Shown here piece by piece: positions 43,399 through 54,149 of a DNA stretch of 64,000 bases. A model generated the notes under the pieces. The model saw nothing but the letters and a program-made list of their open reading frames with translations, was not told the DNA's origin and made no database searches. The translations under genes and the position numbers were made by a program. The stretch's first letter is position 1. Each line of letters begins with the position of its first letter. Origin of the DNA: Thermoflavifilum aggregans (GTDB lineage Bacteria; Bacteroidota; Bacteroidia; Chitinophagales; Chitinophagaceae); the NCBI RefSeq assembly GCF_002797735.1, contig NZ_PGFG01000001.1, positions 372,001 to 436,000 on the forward strand. Reading direction: 5' to 3'.

Positions 43399-44943
43399 AT
43401 GAGACCGTCTTTTCCCCGATACGATGTGCTGATTGCCGGCGCCGGATTTGCCGGTTCACTGGCAGCCCTGATCTTGCAACGCCTGGGGTGGAAAGTGTGT
43501 GTGGTAGAAAAAGCCAGACATCCGCGATTTGCTATTGGCGAATCTTCCACTCCAGCAGCCGACATGATTCTTCGGGATTTTGCCAGGCAATATGATTTGC
43601 CATGGCTGCATGCTTTTTCTCGTTATGGAAGCTGGTGCCGCAGTTATCCTGATGTGATGCGGGGTTTGAAGCGGGGATTTAGCTTTTACAAACACTATCC
43701 CGGTAAAGCTTTTTATACCAATGACCAGCATGAGCATGAACTGCTGGTAGCGGCGAGTGTGGATGATGAACATTCCGATACGCAATGGCTACGAGCAGAT
43801 TTCGATGCCTTCCTGGTGGAGAAAGTACAGGAAGCCGGTATTGTCTACCTGGATCAGGCTGAGATTGTGGATGTGGAAGAGGCTGAAGAATTGACTTTTA
43901 CCCTGCAGCGTGAAGGAGTGGACAGGAAGCTGAGGGCTGATTTTTTCATAGATGCCACTGGCAGTCCGCATTTGCTGCAGCGGCTCTGGCAGGTACCCTC
44001 GACGGCCGATGATTTTTATACACATTCTTTTGCTGTGTTTTCGCATTTTGAACAGGTGCCGCTATGGGAAGAAATGCTCGCCGGCATGGGATATAAAACG
44101 CACGATTATCCCTACCGGGCTGATTTTTCGGCTCTGCATCATATTCTCGATGAGGGATGGATGTGGATGTTGCGGTTTGATGATGGCCGCGTAAGCATTG
44201 GTTTTGTGCTCGACGGACATGCAGATTTGCCGGGCTTGCCGCTCAAGCAGATAAATGATATGCCTGCTGGGCAGATATGGCAACAGATGCTGAGCCGCTA
44301 TCCATCCCTGCAGGAATTAATGCGGGGGGCCAGGCTTTGTGCTCAGCCGGGGCGTTTGCTGCGATCAACCAGGTTGCAGAGACGGTTGTGGCAGCCAGCC
44401 GGTCGTCGGTGGGTGGCATTGCCCCATACGGCCGGATTTGTGGATCCTCTGTTCAGCCCAGGCAATGCACATACCCTTTCCGGCCTGGAACGAATCGTAA
44501 GGATTTTTCAGCAGGACAGGGATGAAGATCGGCAGGAGCTGTTGCGGAAATATGCGAGTGAGCTGCAGGAAGAACACCGGCTGATTGACAAATTGATTGC
44601 AGGTTGTTACCGCACAATGTCCCATTTTCAGCTCTTTACGGCCTGGAGTATGGTATATTTTGCCTGTACCATTGCCTATGAACAGCATCGAAATGCTGTG
44701 TCGGCTGCGCATACGGCAAATCTGCCGGAAGGCTTTTTACTGGCCGGCAGGGCTGAGATCCGACAGATGGTGGAAGCATGCTGGCAGGCGTTGCAGCAAC
44801 TGCCGCAAAATGAAAATTATACTCCCCGTCAGATCGATGCGTTTAACCGGAAAATCCGAGATTGTATTGCGCCTTTCAACACAGCAGGTTTACTCAATCC
44901 TGCGGTGCATAACATGTACCACCACACCACAGCCGATGTATGA
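43399..44943 (+). CDS. Flavin-dependent halogenase-like oxidoreductase
   Basis: A 514-residue FAD protein from the ATG at 43399. The FAD-binding GAGFAG (residues 14-19) is followed by GESSTP and by GLKRGFSFYKH, where Lys91 matches in context the catalytic lysine of tryptophan-halogenase-type enzymes. EGWMWML near residue 255 resembles the WxWxIP block but lacks the Ile-Pro. Related monooxygenases such as geranylgeranyl-reductase-like proteins remain possible. It ends the three-gene operon. Its stop is 1 bp from the stop of the convergent TPR/FG-GAP gene, leaving no room for a terminator. Confidence 0.78.
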   Translation: MRPSFPRYDVLIAGAGFAGSLAALILQRLGWKVCVVEKARHPRFAIGESSTPAADMILRDFARQYDLPWLHAFSRYGSWCRSYPDVMRGLKRGFSFYKHYPGKAFYTNDQHEHELLVAASVDDEHSDTQWLRADFDAFLVEKVQEAGIVYLDQAEIVDVEEAEELTFTLQREGVDRKLRADFFIDATGSPHLLQRLWQVPSTADDFYTHSFAVFSHFEQVPLWEEMLAGMGYKTHDYPYRADFSALHHILDEGWMWMLRFDDGRVSIGFVLDGHADLPGLPLKQINDMPAGQIWQQMLSRYPSLQELMRGARLCAQPGRLLRSTRLQRRLWQPAGRRWVALPHTAGFVDPLFSPGNAHTLSGLERIVRIFQQDRDEDRQELLRKYASELQEEHRLIDKLIAGCYRTMSHFQLFTAWSMVYFACTIAYEQHRNAVSAAHTANLPEGFLLAGRAEIRQMVEACWQALQQLPQNENYTPRQIDAFNRKIRDCIAPFNTAGLLNPAVHNMYHHTTADV

Positions 44944-44944
44944 T

Positions 44945-47900
44945 TTAGGGCCTTTCTGCAGTGCCATTTCGCAACGCATTTCTGAAGTCATCGGCATCCA
45001 CCTTTCGGGTATTGTAGGTACGCAGATAGCGCTGATGGGCTGAATCCGAAGGATAATGTACCTCCGGACCATAGGGATAGGACGGCATGCCATGGAATGG
45101 CAATGGTTCCACAGTTTGGCTGCAGGCTGTATTCAGATCGCCATCCTTTACCCATCCTTCGCTATAAAGCACAAAATCACGTTTCCATCCCTTGGGCAGG
45201 GCAGGCAATCGGGTGGCATCAAATGCAACAGCAACTTCATCTCCTGAATTGGCAATGATATAAGCATCATCGGCTTTTTGCAAAAGCGGCAGTACATCGC
45301 CGTATCGAGTATAATAACCTGTGAGATCGCGCCACCGCTGACCCGTGCTTACCCGATCGTAATCGTACCATAGCGGCCCATAAGGACTTCCTTTATGATA
45401 GAAAGCAGAATATCCCCTGTAGCGCAGATCAGCACTTTGCATGGCAACGGGTGAAATGCGAAGCGGTGCAGCAGGCGGATGAGTGACGAAAAATGCCTGG
45501 TCCCAGTAAATCTGCATGGTTGTACGGATGCGAATCCGTCGGTCACCGGGGGTAAGAAATTTATGGGATAAATCTATCACGATCATTTTATCCCTGCCCA
45601 TAGGGAAACCCATGTTGGGGATAACGGTCTGCCATTGACCAGCCCGATTAATCACCTGTACCAGTGGTGGTTGTTGTCTGAAACGGGAGGTTTGGGTTAG
45701 GGCAGTGTTGATGCTGGCATCGGTGGGCATAATCCAACCGCGCAGGAAAAGCAGCAGGCTGTCATCGTTGGCAGCTGCGGGTCCCAGGTCCAGAATCAGA
45801 TCGTGCAAGGGTGTTAATCCCTGGTATTTGCCCAGAGGAAAATCAGCCACATATTGAAAATCGTAGGCTTGCAAGAGGGGTAGCAGATCGTGCCCATACC
45901 CGTCGGTGGCCCGAACCGGTAGATGGGGATGGGCTACTTGATACAAAGTAAGACCCGGATAAGGAGGAGGCACAAAACGCTCGTCGGTATACACGTTTAC
46001 CGAATCGGGGTGATCCACGGCATACAGCCTGAGCTCATCCAAATACATGGTTTCCCAGAGTTCTTCGGTGATGCGTAGCTGGTATTGGCCATGGTTGGGC
46101 TGCAGGGCTTCGCCGGGAATCAGCAGGTATTCCTTTGAAGGGCCTGAATCGGCATAGACTGTATCTTTTCCGTGGATGGCAAACGGCACACCCAGGATGC
46201 TTCGCCACATCATGTCTTTCAGGAAAATGAAACGTTTGCCATTCCAGGTATAGAGAAACGGGCATGAACCTTTCAGTTGTTCCTGCTCCAGGATGCGCTG
46301 TTTGCTGGTAGGATCCAGCACGGTCTGGGGCACGCCGTTGGGCCATAGAATGCGCACGGCGTCAACACGCCGGCGCTGTCCAAGGCCAAATTCGGTAAGG
46401 GTACTTTTTACGGTTTTTGCCTGGTATAAATCGCCGGCCTTCAGCTCAATCCGGGCGCCTATGCCGGCCCGGTTGTTTTTGCTGTTGCCATATGCGAGTC
46501 CGGTAAGCTGAATCTGAATGAAATGATTCAGATTGCCGCCGTCATTGCGGAGCAGCCGGGTACCGGATGGACCTGCTATGAAAATATCTTCATCACCATC
46601 GAAATTATAATCGGCAATTCGTAACCGATAGGCCTGCAGGTTTTCCTGAGGCAGCAGATTGCTGATATCGCGGAAACCTTTTGCACCTTCGTTATGAAAC
46701 AGCCGGATACCCGGAGCCGTACCGTTATCGGATGTACCCACCACACAGATATCTTCATGGCCATCGTTGTCAATATCCACAAAAGCTGCATCATACACCT
46801 GCATGCCTTTCAGTGCCCGGGAAAGTTGTGCTGAAGCCAGCTTATCCGGCACGAAATGATGATCCGGCTGGTTTTCCAACAAGGTGCAGCCGTTTTTCCC
46901 TCCGGCAATCAGGATATCCAGGCGGCCATCATTGTTGTAGTCGCCAAAGGCAATTACACTGCCGGTGTAGGCCGGATTACGCAGCCCGACGGAGTCACTG
47001 ATTTCGTGAAAACGGCCGTGTCGGTCGTTGTTAAACAGTTTCACACCCTGCTGATCCAGGCAAACAATATCGAGATCTCCGTCATTGTCCCAGTCGCCAA
47101 AGTCCATCGATAACGTACCATCATCATTCAACTGCATGGCCCGGGTATTTTCGGTGAAGGTGCCGTCGCCGTTGTTCCGGAAAAAGAGATTACCGTTTTT
47201 TCCTGCTGCATACAAATCCAGATCCCCATCCTGGTCCAGGTCAGCAAACAACATGCGGGTCACATGATCGGCGTGATTAAGCCCAATGTCATTGCGGATA
47301 CGGGTAAAAGAGCCATCTCCATTGTTCTTAAACACCACTATGCCGCTTGTGGTAGAAACAAACAGATCAGGATATCCGTCATTGTCATAATCGGCAAACA
47401 CAGCATCCAAGTCCATGCCATCATGTGCCAGATCACCCACCACTCGGCAGGGACTGAACGTGCCCATGCTATTAACCAGCAGATAGGGCACAGAACGGGA
47501 AGCGGAAACCGGATAGGAGGTGTACAGAAACATGTTTCCTTCGGCGTCGTAGTCCGTAACGGCAAGTACAGCAGGTGGCTGTGTGGAATTTCGTATGGCG
47601 GGGATTCCGCTGCCCTCTGTGGCATCCGTGAATTTCATGACGTTGAGGATGTCAGATGCAGGGGAAGGGCCGGATGAGCTGGTATCGAGTGCAAGATTGC
47701 GGATATTGGTTTCTACATCAAAATAGCCGGCAAACATCTGGGGCATTTCCAGTTCATCAGCACCTGAAATATAGGCTCCTGTCAGCTTCATCTGATCGTG
47801 GAAAGCTTTGATATAGGGCAGGGCGGCTTCGGGCTGCTGATTTTCCAGCAGATCCATAGCCTGCTGATAAGCCTGCCGAGCTGCAGGTAAAAAATCAGGA

Positions 47901-48481
47901 GCAATCTTCTGAATGCTTTGGAGATAAAATCTTGCAGAATCGGCCTGATGTGCCATAGCCAGGGCTTCGGCAAGCTTTAGCCTGGGTACCAGGTTGGCGG
48001 GTCTCAGATGAATGATGCGCAATAAATGCTGTTGCTGAAGCTCAATGGATGAATCCAGGTTGGCTAGTCCGAAATAGGCTCTTATATCGGTAGAATCATT
48101 GTGCAGCATGGTTTCAAAAACGGAACGAGCCTGCGCAATCTGGTGCCGTGCGATATATACTTGTGCCAGGGTGAGCCACAGATCAGCCTGTCGGGGGAAT
48201 TTCTTCAATCCTGAACGGGCCATGCTTTCAGCTTCTGCGTCATTTTTTTTCAACAGATACAGGCGGCAAAGAGCAACGTAGTTCGATACATCTTCCGGGT
48301 TTTCCTGTATGGCTTTTTTGAAAGCCAGCTCTGCTTCATCCAGTTTGTTTTCTGAAAGATATTCCAGGGCAAGTTCTCTGGCCGAATGTCCGGATGATGA
48401 AGCCTGCTGTTCAGCCTGATGGTGGCAGCTGAACAGCAACATGCATACGCATGAAAAGACAAGTAACAATTGATTTTTCAT
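44945..48481 (-). CDS. TPR-FG-GAP-ASPIC lipoprotein with long C-terminal domain
   Basis: A 1178-residue lipoprotein (lipobox LLFSC, Cys19). In order: TPR repeats (about 35-235, ALEYLSENKLDEAELAFKKAI, RQADLWLTLAQVYIARHQIAQA), FG-GAP/VCBS repeats (about 345-650), an ASPIC/UnbV domain (about 655-735, RAGIGARIELKAGD...AVRILWPNG) and a ~440-residue C-terminal domain beginning GSCPFLYTWNGKRFIFLKD. That last region is seen in other large CRTAC1 proteins but has no known function. It is convergent with, and almost touching, the AsnB/radical SAM/flavoprotein operon. A TACATTTG element lies just before its start. Confidence 0.88.
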   Translation of the reverse strand: MKNQLLLVFSCVCMLLFSCHHQAEQQASSSGHSARELALEYLSENKLDEAELAFKKAIQENPEDVSNYVALCRLYLLKKNDAEAESMARSGLKKFPRQADLWLTLAQVYIARHQIAQARSVFETMLHNDSTDIRAYFGLANLDSSIELQQQHLLRIIHLRPANLVPRLKLAEALAMAHQADSARFYLQSIQKIAPDFLPAARQAYQQAMDLLENQQPEAALPYIKAFHDQMKLTGAYISGADELEMPQMFAGYFDVETNIRNLALDTSSSGPSPASDILNVMKFTDATEGSGIPAIRNSTQPPAVLAVTDYDAEGNMFLYTSYPVSASRSVPYLLVNSMGTFSPCRVVGDLAHDGMDLDAVFADYDNDGYPDLFVSTTSGIVVFKNNGDGSFTRIRNDIGLNHADHVTRMLFADLDQDGDLDLYAAGKNGNLFFRNNGDGTFTENTRAMQLNDDGTLSMDFGDWDNDGDLDIVCLDQQGVKLFNNDRHGRFHEISDSVGLRNPAYTGSVIAFGDYNNDGRLDILIAGGKNGCTLLENQPDHHFVPDKLASAQLSRALKGMQVYDAAFVDIDNDGHEDICVVGTSDNGTAPGIRLFHNEGAKGFRDISNLLPQENLQAYRLRIADYNFDGDEDIFIAGPSGTRLLRNDGGNLNHFIQIQLTGLAYGNSKNNRAGIGARIELKAGDLYQAKTVKSTLTEFGLGQRRRVDAVRILWPNGVPQTVLDPTSKQRILEQEQLKGSCPFLYTWNGKRFIFLKDMMWRSILGVPFAIHGKDTVYADSGPSKEYLLIPGEALQPNHGQYQLRITEELWETMYLDELRLYAVDHPDSVNVYTDERFVPPPYPGLTLYQVAHPHLPVRATDGYGHDLLPLLQAYDFQYVADFPLGKYQGLTPLHDLILDLGPAAANDDSLLLFLRGWIMPTDASINTALTQTSRFRQQPPLVQVINRAGQWQTVIPNMGFPMGRDKMIVIDLSHKFLTPGDRRIRIRTTMQIYWDQAFFVTHPPAAPLRISPVAMQSADLRYRGYSAFYHKGSPYGPLWYDYDRVSTGQRWRDLTGYYTRYGDVLPLLQKADDAYIIANSGDEVAVAFDATRLPALPKGWKRDFVLYSEGWVKDGDLNTACSQTVEPLPFHGMPSYPYGPEVHYPSDSAHQRYLRTYNTRKVDADDFRNALRNGTAERP

Positions 48482-48499
48482 GCATGGAAATTATTTCAT

Positions 48500-48507
48500 C
48501 AAATGTA
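48500..48507 (-). promoter_or_regulatory. Candidate -7 element of the TPR/FG-GAP gene
   Basis: On the minus strand TACATTTG (48507-48500) matches TAnnTTTG exactly, 19 bp before the ATG at 48481. No clear -33 TTTG is seen at the expected spacing, so support is moderate. Confidence 0.4.
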
Positions 48508-48557
48508 AGATGAAATCTGGTATGCTTTTGGAAACGTATATTTCAAAACAATTTGCT

Positions 48558-48878
48558 ATGAAACACAAATGGATCATCATCGGCCTGAGTATGTGCATGT
48601 TGGGTGGCGTAGGTGTGAAAGCTTCTGCACAGCACAGAGATAAAGATTGGCACGATAAACAAGAAATCGCATTGTATCGCGGAGCGTATGGCCATATGCC
48701 ACCGGGGTTGATGAAAAAATTTTATGGTGAACGTTCGGCTCGCTGTTTTGCACCCGGCCATCGCAAATGGCATGAACCCCGCACTGTTTATGTGGTACCT
48801 GCGCCCGTACCGGTTATTTATACACCGCAGCCACAACCGGGTGTGCATGTGTGGATCAGTGCACAGGCCGGTTTCTGA
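48558..48878 (+). CDS. Small exported protein of unknown function
   Basis: A 106-residue protein from the ATG at 48558 with a Sec signal peptide (MKHKWIIIGLSMCMLGGVGVKASAQ read as two parts: basic n-region, hydrophobic core, ASAQ cleavage). The mature part is basic and rich in His, Tyr and Pro, with PPGLMKKFYGERSARCFAPG and a Pro-rich VPAPVPVIYTPQPQPG stretch. I do not recognise a characterised family. The upstream frame is open to 48480 but overlaps the neighbouring gene's start. A strong terminator follows, so it is probably a single-gene transcript. Confidence 0.65.
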   Translation: MKHKWIIIGLSMCMLGGVGVKASAQHRDKDWHDKQEIALYRGAYGHMPPGLMKKFYGERSARCFAPGHRKWHEPRTVYVVPAPVPVIYTPQPQPGVHVWISAQAGF

Positions 48879-48899
48879 AACGAACGGATGAAAAACCAT

Positions 48900-48937
48900 A
48901 AGCATGTGTCTGTACCCTATGCAACACATGCTTTTTT
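48900..48937 (+). terminator. Intrinsic terminator after the small exported protein
   Basis: AAGCATGTGT (48900-48909) and ACACATGCTT (48924-48933) form a perfect 10-bp stem with a 14-nt loop, followed by six T's (48932-48937), 21 bp after the stop. Confidence 0.85.
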
Positions 48938-48985
48938 ATTTTGTAATTTCTGGAAATACAGTAACTTAAGGTTTTGCTTTATGTT

Positions 48986-50563
48986 ATGAATCGCTTACGC
49001 TACTGGTTTGCAGTCGTTATCTTTTTCGGGAATTACACAATATGCAATGCACAACTGGCTTCGCCCCGCGCATTGTTTCAGGATTTGTTTGTGGATGTAC
49101 AAATGCAGCAGGTGTTCCCTGATGGAAAAACATTTGTGGATTGCATACCCAAATATTCGCCGGACAGTATTCTCAAAGCTTATCATCAGCAAAAAAAGCA
49201 ACCTGATTTCAGCTTGCAGCAATTTGTACATGCTTATTTCCGTTTGCCTGAAACCAATACCCGTACTTATCATTCCGATGTACAGGCAGGCATCAGGCGT
49301 CATATTGAAGAGTTGTGGAACGTGCTTTCGCGCACTCCGAACCGACAGGACACATCGCGATATGGTTCACTGATTCCGCTCCCCTATCCTTACATTGTAC
49401 CGGGTGGACGTTTCCGGGAAGTTTATTACTGGGATTCCTATTTTACCATGCTAGGTTTGAAGGAAAGCCGCGATACGGAATTGATAGAAGATATGGTAAA
49501 AAATTTTGCCTACCTCATCAATCGTTTTGGTTTTGTACCCAATGGTAATCGCACCTATTATCTGACTCGCTCTCAGCCTCCTTATTTTTCGCTGATGGTT
49601 GATTTGCTTGCCGGTTTAAAAGGCGATTATATTTATGCCACCTATCAACAACCTTTGCTCCGGGAATATGCTTACTGGATGAAAGGTGCTGATGAGCTGC
49701 GTCCGGGTGAAGCGGCTCATCATGTGGTGATGCTGGCCGACAGTTGTATCCTGAATCGTTACTGGGATGAAAGCAATCAGCCCCGCGAAGAATCCTATCG
49801 TGCAGATGTGATAGCGGCCCGCCAGTCCGGCGAACCCGATACTGTTTTTTACCGCAACATACGGGCAGCAGCAGAATCAGGTATGGACTTCAGCAGCCGT
49901 TGGTTTGCTGATAACCGCAACCTGGGCACCATCATAACCACTCATCTGATCGCGGTTGATTTAAATTGTTTGCTGTATCATCTGGAAAAAACCATAGCCA
50001 GAAGCTATGCCGTTACAGGAAACTATTTGCAGCAGAAACAATATGAACATCTGGCTGAACTACGAAAAGAGCATCTGCTGAAATATTGTTGGGATGCACA
50101 ACAGCAGGCATTCACAGATTATGATTTTACGCAAAAAAAATATTCACCCCGTATTTCACTGGCCAGCATGTATCCATTGTTTTTCAAGCTTGCCGATTCC
50201 ACACAGGCTGCTGCCATGGCCAGGCTGATCCGATCCCTGTATCTTCAGCCCGGAGGTGTGGTGACCACCCTGCAACAAACCGGTCAGCAGTGGGATGCAC
50301 CCAACGGCTGGGCTCCGTTGGAATACATTACCATTCAGGGTTTGCGCAATTATCATTACGATAGCCTTGCCCGCCGGATAGCGCTTCGCTGGATTGAACT
50401 TAATCGCCGTGTATTTGACAATACAGGTAAACTCATGGAAAAATATGATGTCATGGATATCCGAAGAAAAGCTGGTGGCGGTGAATATCCTACACAGGAC
50501 GGATTTGGATGGACAAACGGAGTTTTACTGAAATTGATGAATGAATATCAAGTAAAGGATTGA
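48986..50563 (+). CDS. treA: Periplasmic trehalase (GH37)
   Basis: A 525-residue family GH37 trehalase that splits trehalose to two glucoses, from the ATG at 48986. It has a Sec signal peptide (RYWFAVVIFFGNYTICNAQ). Both family signatures are present: PGGRFREVYYWDSYF and QWDAPNGWAPL. Asp301 in ESGMDFSSRW and Glu500 in GGGEYPTQDG align with the known acid/base pair. The usual Trp of ESGWDFS is Met here. It has its own transcript after the preceding terminator; no regulator is visible. Confidence 0.95.
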   Translation: MNRLRYWFAVVIFFGNYTICNAQLASPRALFQDLFVDVQMQQVFPDGKTFVDCIPKYSPDSILKAYHQQKKQPDFSLQQFVHAYFRLPETNTRTYHSDVQAGIRRHIEELWNVLSRTPNRQDTSRYGSLIPLPYPYIVPGGRFREVYYWDSYFTMLGLKESRDTELIEDMVKNFAYLINRFGFVPNGNRTYYLTRSQPPYFSLMVDLLAGLKGDYIYATYQQPLLREYAYWMKGADELRPGEAAHHVVMLADSCILNRYWDESNQPREESYRADVIAARQSGEPDTVFYRNIRAAAESGMDFSSRWFADNRNLGTIITTHLIAVDLNCLLYHLEKTIARSYAVTGNYLQQKQYEHLAELRKEHLLKYCWDAQQQAFTDYDFTQKKYSPRISLASMYPLFFKLADSTQAAAMARLIRSLYLQPGGVVTTLQQTGQQWDAPNGWAPLEYITIQGLRNYHYDSLARRIALRWIELNRRVFDNTGKLMEKYDVMDIRRKAGGGEYPTQDGFGWTNGVLLKLMNEYQVKD

Positions 50564-50688
50564 TTTCTTTTTTCTTTTTCATGCATACCTGATATTTCTT
50601 TCATATCTTGAAAATCTTGGTGTACGCGGTATTTCAGCCATTCAGCCAGCCGGTGTTTTCGTAAATTGCAGAAACTCAATTTCCGCGT

Positions 50689-53600
50689 ATGGAAAATGAA
50701 ATCTCCGGAACCATGCAAGCTACAGCTGATGCTGAAGCATCGCGTGATTATCCCATCCGGATTGTAACGGCTGCCAGTTTGTTTGACGGCCATGATGCAG
50801 CCATCAATATCATGCGTCGCATCATGCAAAGCAAAGGTGCTGAAGTCATTCATCTCGGACATAACCGCAGTGTGTATGAAATTGCTAAAGCTGCACTGGA
50901 AGAAGATGCGGATGCTGTGGCTGTAACCAGCTATCAGGGTGGCCACATGGAATTTTTTACCTATCTGTATGATCTGCTGCATGATAATCAGGGATCTCAT
51001 ATTTTGATTTTTGGTGGCGGAGGTGGCACCATTTTACCTCAGGAAATTACCGAACTGCATAACTATGGCATTGCTCGTATTTATTCGCCCGATGATGGCC
51101 GGCAAATGGGGTTGGAAGGCATGATTGAGGATGTGTTGCAGAAATGCCGGCAACAGCGGAAAATCCGGTCAATGACCTCTTTTTCTATACCTGAAGAATC
51201 AACTCCTTCTTCATCCCGCTATGTATTGCAAGCCAGCAGGCCGGTGGTACAGATAGCGCGGGCTATCACCTTAGCTGAGTTACAGGGTGAAGCAGATGAT
51301 GCTTCGCGCACAGAAAAACGGGCACCTGTGCTGGGCATTACCGGTAGCGGGGGATCGGGTAAATCCTCGCTGACCGATGAAATTGTGTTGCGATTTCTGG
51401 AGGCTTATCCGGATAAAACAGTAGCCATCATTGCGGTGGACCCTTCCCGGCGCCGCACAGGTGGAGCGTTGCTGGGCGACCGAATCAGGATGAATACGGC
51501 CGGCGACCCGCGCGTGTATATGCGTTCGCTGGCCACCCGCAACCAGGAAAGCTCGCTGAGTAAGGCTATCCGCGCGGCTCTTCAGGTCGTGCAGCAAGCC
51601 AGCTTCGACCTTATCATCTTGGAAAGTGCAGGTGTGGGGCAGGGCGATACTTCCATTGTGGATCACTGTGATGTGAGCCTGTATGTGATGACACCCGAAT
51701 TCGGGGCAGCTTCCCAGCTGGAAAAAATCAACATGCTGGATTATGCCGATGCTATTGCGATTAACAAGTTTGACAAAGCCGGGGCGGAAGATGCCTATAT
51801 GGCCGTATGCAAGCAATACCAGCGTAATCATGGTCTCTGGCAAGCCAAACAGGAGTCTTTGCCTGTGGTGGGTACCATCGCTTCCCAGTTTCACGACAGC
51901 GGCGTAAATCGTTTGTTTCAAATCCTAATAGAAAAAATAGAATCCAAAACAGGTTTTGCATTTGGCAAGCCCCGGCTGCAGATTGCAGCCGATCAGCATC
52001 CGGTGTTCCCCGCCATCATTCCGCCGAAACGTACCCGTTATTTGTCTGATATTGCCGATACCATTCATCGATATAACCAATGGGTAAGAGAACAGACTGA
52101 GCTGGCAAGCAGATGGTATCAGGTGGAAGGTACCCTGGCTCAGCTGCCTGATGGGGCCCCTGAAAAGCAGGCTCTGGAAAATCTCAGGCAGCAGCTGCTG
52201 GCAGCTCTGGATCCGGATTGCCGCAGCCGCATTGAATCCTGGCCGGCACTCCGGCAAGCCTATCAGCAGGATGAGCTGGTGTATCAGGTGCGGGGAAAGG
52301 ATATCCGCCAGCCTTTGTTTTATACAACGCTGAGCGGTACCCGCTTGCCCCGGGTGATATTGCCCCGGTATCAGGATTGGGGCGATGTGCTTCGCTGGCA
52401 GCTTCAGGAAAATGTGCCGGGCAGCTTTCCCTACACGGCTGGTGTATTCCCCCTGAAGCGAACCGAAGAAGAACCCATGCGCATGTTTGCCGGCGAAGGA
52501 TGTCCAGAGCGCACCAACAAACGTTTTCATTACCTCGCTGCCGAACAGCCGGCCCGTCGACTGTCTACAGCATTTGACAGTGTAACGCTTTATGGGGAAG
52601 ATCCTGCCGAACAGCCAGATATTTACGGCAAAATCGGCAACAGCGGGGTAAGCATTGCCACGCTTGACGATGCCAAAAAGCTGTATAGCGGCTTTGACCT
52701 GTGCGACCCCCATACTTCGGTAAGTATGACCATCAATGGCCCCGCTCCGATCATCCTGGCATTTTTCCTGAATGCAGCCATTGATCAGCAATGTGAGAAA
52801 TGGATTGACGCCCATTCCCAATGGGATGCCGTCCAGGCCCGGATGGAAGAAATATTTGCCCATCATCCACGGCCTGTTTATTACAACCCCCTTGCTCCGG
52901 GTCGCCTGCCGGATGGACATAACGGATTGGGGCTGCGGCTGCTGGGCGTAACGGGCGATCAGTTATTGCCACGCGACGTGTATGAGCAAATCAAAGCTCG
53001 GACCCTGGCACAGGTAAGGGGCACGGTGCAGGCCGATATCCTGAAAGAAGATCAGGCACAAAACACCTGCATTTTTTCTACCGAATTTGCCCTGAAGCTA
53101 ATGGGCGATGTGCAGGAATATTTTATCCAAAACCGCATGCGCAATTTCTACAGTGTATCCATCAGCGGATATCATATTGCCGAAGCCGGTGCCAATCCCA
53201 TTACCCAGCTGGCTTTTACACTGGCCAATGGATTTACGTATGTGGAGTATTATCTGAGCCGGGGCATGCAGGTAGATGATTTTATGCACAACCTTTCTTT
53301 CTTTTTCAGCAATGGCATGGATGCAGAATACAGTGTGATAGGACGTGTGGCCAGGCGCATCTGGGCCAAAGCAATCCGTTATCTGTACAAAGGCAATGAA
53401 CGTTCGCAAAAACTCAAATATCATATTCAAACCAGTGGCCGCAGCCTGCATGCACAGGAAATTGATTTCAATGATATCCGCACCACGCTGCAGGCCTTGT
53501 ATGCGATATACGACAATTGCAATTCGCTTCACACCAATGCCTATGATGAAGCCATTACCACACCTACGGAAGAAAGCGTTCGCCGGGCGATGGCTATCCA

Positions 53601-54117
53601 GCTGATCATCAACCGCGAACTGGGGACGGCCAAAACGGAAAATTTCATTCAGGGTTCGTTTTTGATTGAAGAACTTACCGATCTGGTAGAAGAAGCCGTG
53701 CTGGCCGAATTTGAACGCATTTCATCCCGCGGGGGTGTATTGGGCGCCATGGAACGCATGTATCAGCGCAACCGCATCCAGGAGGAAAGCCTGCATTATG
53801 AAGCCTTGAAACACAGCGGAGAACTTCCTGTCATTGGCGTAAATACATTCCTGAATAAAAAGGGATCACCTACCATGGTACCGCATGAGGTAATTCGCAG
53901 TACCAAAGAGGAAAAAGAACAACAGATTTTTAATCTGCGTGCTTTCCAGACCCGACATGCCGATCAGGCATCTGGCATGTTATCCCGCCTAAAGCAGGTT
54001 GCCCGCCAGCAACAAAATATCTTTGCCGAGCTCATGGAAACGGTGAAATACTGTTCTCTTGGGCAGATCACCCATGCTCTCTATGAAGTGGGCGGACGTT
54101 ATCGCCGCAACATGTAA
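50689..54117 (+). CDS. icmF: Fused isobutyryl-CoA mutase IcmF
   Basis: A 1142-residue fused B12-dependent acyl-CoA mutase. The N-terminal cobalamin domain has [10 protein letters not shown] with axial His35. The middle G-protein chaperone domain has Walker A GSGGSGKS (near residue 220) and the conserved [16 protein letters not shown]. The C-terminal ~560 residues form the mutase TIM barrel ([19 protein letters not shown]). This order, B12-GTPase-mutase, defines IcmF and separates it from two-subunit methylmalonyl-CoA mutase. It interconverts isobutyryl- and butyryl-CoA, or isovaleryl- and pivalyl-CoA. No acyl-CoA metabolism genes are adjacent. Confidence 0.94.
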   Translation: MENEISGTMQATADAEASRDYPIRIVTAASLFDGHDAAINIMRRIMQSKGAEVIHLGHNRSVYEIAKAALEEDADAVAVTSYQGGHMEFFTYLYDLLHDNQGSHILIFGGGGGTILPQEITELHNYGIARIYSPDDGRQMGLEGMIEDVLQKCRQQRKIRSMTSFSIPEESTPSSSRYVLQASRPVVQIARAITLAELQGEADDASRTEKRAPVLGITGSGGSGKSSLTDEIVLRFLEAYPDKTVAIIAVDPSRRRTGGALLGDRIRMNTAGDPRVYMRSLATRNQESSLSKAIRAALQVVQQASFDLIILESAGVGQGDTSIVDHCDVSLYVMTPEFGAASQLEKINMLDYADAIAINKFDKAGAEDAYMAVCKQYQRNHGLWQAKQESLPVVGTIASQFHDSGVNRLFQILIEKIESKTGFAFGKPRLQIAADQHPVFPAIIPPKRTRYLSDIADTIHRYNQWVREQTELASRWYQVEGTLAQLPDGAPEKQALENLRQQLLAALDPDCRSRIESWPALRQAYQQDELVYQVRGKDIRQPLFYTTLSGTRLPRVILPRYQDWGDVLRWQLQENVPGSFPYTAGVFPLKRTEEEPMRMFAGEGCPERTNKRFHYLAAEQPARRLSTAFDSVTLYGEDPAEQPDIYGKIGNSGVSIATLDDAKKLYSGFDLCDPHTSVSMTINGPAPIILAFFLNAAIDQQCEKWIDAHSQWDAVQARMEEIFAHHPRPVYYNPLAPGRLPDGHNGLGLRLLGVTGDQLLPRDVYEQIKARTLAQVRGTVQADILKEDQAQNTCIFSTEFALKLMGDVQEYFIQNRMRNFYSVSISGYHIAEAGANPITQLAFTLANGFTYVEYYLSRGMQVDDFMHNLSFFFSNGMDAEYSVIGRVARRIWAKAIRYLYKGNERSQKLKYHIQTSGRSLHAQEIDFNDIRTTLQALYAIYDNCNSLHTNAYDEAITTPTEESVRRAMAIQLIINRELGTAKTENFIQGSFLIEELTDLVEEAVLAEFERISSRGGVLGAMERMYQRNRIQEESLHYEALKHSGELPVIGVNTFLNKKGSPTMVPHEVIRSTKEEKEQQIFNLRAFQTRHADQASGMLSRLKQVARQQQNIFAELMETVKYCSLGQITHALYEVGGRYRRNM

Positions 54118-54149
54118 TCCTCTCTCTTTTTTCTTTTCAATCATATCCA

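Noticed and set aside
41134-44943. Reading the AsnB-like/radical SAM genes as a lasso-peptide or other known RiPP cluster
   Set aside because: No McjB-type protease, PqqD-like recognition domain or plausible precursor ORF is seen next to them.
51925-52920. 331-codon open frame on the minus strand
   Set aside because: Antisense to icmF; no signal, motif or start context of its own.
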